A stretch of DNA of 7,709 bases, from NCBI GenBank assembly GCA_012798745.1, contig JAAZMQ010000066.1:1-7709 (forward strand), written 5' to 3'. The notes beneath the pieces were generated by a model. The model searched no databases. It saw only the letters and a program-made list of their open reading frames with translations, and was not told where the DNA came from. This document shows positions 6,952 through 7,709 of this stretch, piece by piece. The position numbers were made by a program, and so were the translations under genes. Every line of letters begins with the position of its first letter. The stretch's first letter is position 1. This DNA comes from Bacteroidales bacterium. GTDB taxonomy: Bacteria > Bacteroidota > Bacteroidia > Bacteroidales > Dysgonomonadaceae.

Positions 6952-6981
6952 AAAACGCCGAACAAAACATTCGGCGTTTTT
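6952..6981. terminator. Intrinsic terminator between convergent mgsA and the S46 peptidase gene
   Basis: A perfect 11-bp inverted repeat has arms AAAACGCCGAA (6952-6962) and TTCGGCGTTTT (6970-6980) around the 7-nt loop CAAAACA. On the plus strand the stem ends in five T residues (6977-6981), a good terminator for the mgsA operon. Because the outer stem pairs are A:T, the minus strand also ends in four T residues, so it can serve the S46 gene, whose stop is only 14 nt away. It is placed as expected for two genes that meet tail to tail. Confidence 0.9.
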
Positions 6982-6994
6982 AAATAAAAATAAT

Positions 6995-7709
6995 CTATTG
7001 TATGAGATTCAATTCGTCTATAACATGGGGTGCTTTCATAATTTTATCGATAACAAAAAGCACGTAACGAATATCGACACTGATCGTACGCTGCATCTCG
7101 GGTTCAAAAACAACATCGCCGCTCAACGCCTCCCAATTTCCATCGAAAGCAAGTCCTAACAGTTCTGCATTCCCATTAAAGACAGGACTACCCGAATTCC
7201 CTCCGGTAATATCGTTATCCGACAAGAAACACACATGCATTTTTTTATCCTTGTCGGCATATCGTTCAAAATTGTTCATTTTCAACAGATCCAAAATAAA
7301 AGGTTGAATTTCAAATTCCGGATCGCCGGGTGTTTCTTTTTCCAATACCCCCTGCGTTGTACTGAAATAGTTATACCACACAGCATCACGCGGTTGATAA
7401 CCTTTTATAGTACCATAACTCAACCGTTGTGTAAAATTGGCATCAGGATAAAATATTTTATCAGGATACATCTCCATCAGTGCCGCCATAAACTTACGTT
7501 CGCCATACAAAATTTTTTCATATGCAGGTATCATTTGCCAAGCCAATTCATATCCCATATCTTTTACCGAGAGAGCCAACTGCATGGCAGGGTCTTTGAT
7601 CAATTTTTTGACGTCGGCCGTTTCAAGAAAGTCAAGTAAATCATCAAGGTTAGTGAATTTTGAACGTTTAAACAACCAATCGGCATATTTACCATAGTCG
7701 CCCTTGAAT
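6995..7709 (-). CDS. S46-family dipeptidyl-peptidase, DPP7-like, C-terminal fragment
   Basis: The frame stays open to the right edge, so the N-terminal part (about two thirds of a roughly 700-residue protein) is missing, including the signal peptide and the catalytic His and Asp. The visible 237 residues begin FKGDYGKYADWLF and contain the S46 serine motif TGGNSGSPVFNG; the catalytic Ser codon is at 7195-7193. Also present are LGLAFDGNWEALSGD and the very typical end RTISVDIRYVLFVIDK. Known for the family: these clan PA serine exopeptidases release dipeptides from peptide N-termini in the periplasm of asaccharolytic and peptide-using Bacteroidota. Eighteen residues after the catalytic Ser is Gly (codon 7141-7139), where DPP7 has Gly and DPP11 has Arg or Ser. 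I therefore predict hydrophobic rather than acidic P1 specificity. A TTG at 7675 is an internal Leu codon, not a start. Confidence 0.92.
   Translation of the reverse strand, partial: FKGDYGKYADWLFKRSKFTNLDDLLDFLETADVKKLIKDPAMQLALSVKDMGYELAWQMIPAYEKILYGERKFMAALMEMYPDKIFYPDANFTQRLSYGTIKGYQPRDAVWYNYFSTTQGVLEKETPGDPEFEIQPFILDLLKMNNFERYADKDKKMHVCFLSDNDITGGNSGSPVFNGNAELLGLAFDGNWEALSGDVVFEPEMQRTISVDIRYVLFVIDKIMKAPHVIDELNLIQ

Noticed and set aside
7673..7675. TTG as a start codon for a complete 226-residue protein at the right edge
   Set aside because: The frame continues upstream to the window edge with S46-like sequence, and the catalytic His and Asp of the family would be missing; it is an internal Leu in a truncated view of a longer gene.

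Overview
The window reads as an ordinary chromosomal stretch of a Bacteroidota bacterium, most likely order Bacteroidales. The reasons are an S46 dipeptidyl-peptidase, an exported C69 dipeptidase of the Bacteroidota type, a clamp gene lying beside an epsilon-type exonuclease gene rather than beside dnaA, almost no Shine-Dalgarno sequences, and A/T-rich gaps holding sequences like the Bacteroidota -7 element TAnnTTTG. Base composition is uniformly moderately AT-rich. I see no mobile element, RNA gene, CRISPR array or broken gene.

Minus-strand block (1-2936). Read right to left, it holds a DivIC/FtsB-type division protein, an uncharacterised four-helix membrane protein and a XerD-type tyrosine recombinase, separated by 23 and 2 nt, which is probably one transcript. 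An 80-nt gap follows, with a candidate promoter and an 11-nt direct repeat. Then come dnaN (beta sliding clamp) and, 5 nt after it, the first 26 codons of a DEDD-type 3'-5' exonuclease cut by the window edge. The block is about division, chromosome dimer resolution and replication processivity.

Plus-strand block (3032-6925). From a 95-nt divergent gap, an exported C69 dipeptidase, a long-form alpha-D-phosphohexomutase and methylglyoxal synthase (mgsA) run in one direction with gaps of 32 and 10 nt. The last two are probably co-transcribed and link hexose-phosphate interconversion with the methylglyoxal bypass of lower glycolysis. A strong 11-bp hairpin terminator at 6952-6980 closes the block.

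Right edge (6995-7709, minus). This is the C-terminal third of an S46 dipeptidyl-peptidase converging on mgsA. The residue that separates DPP7 from DPP11 is visible and is glycine, so DPP7-like specificity for hydrophobic P1 residues is predicted. With the C69 enzyme it suggests a cell that cuts peptides to dipeptides, and dipeptides to amino acids, outside the cytoplasm.

I do not find a convincing undescribed system. The least explained items are the four-helix protein between the division and Xer genes, and the repeat in the dnaN leader.
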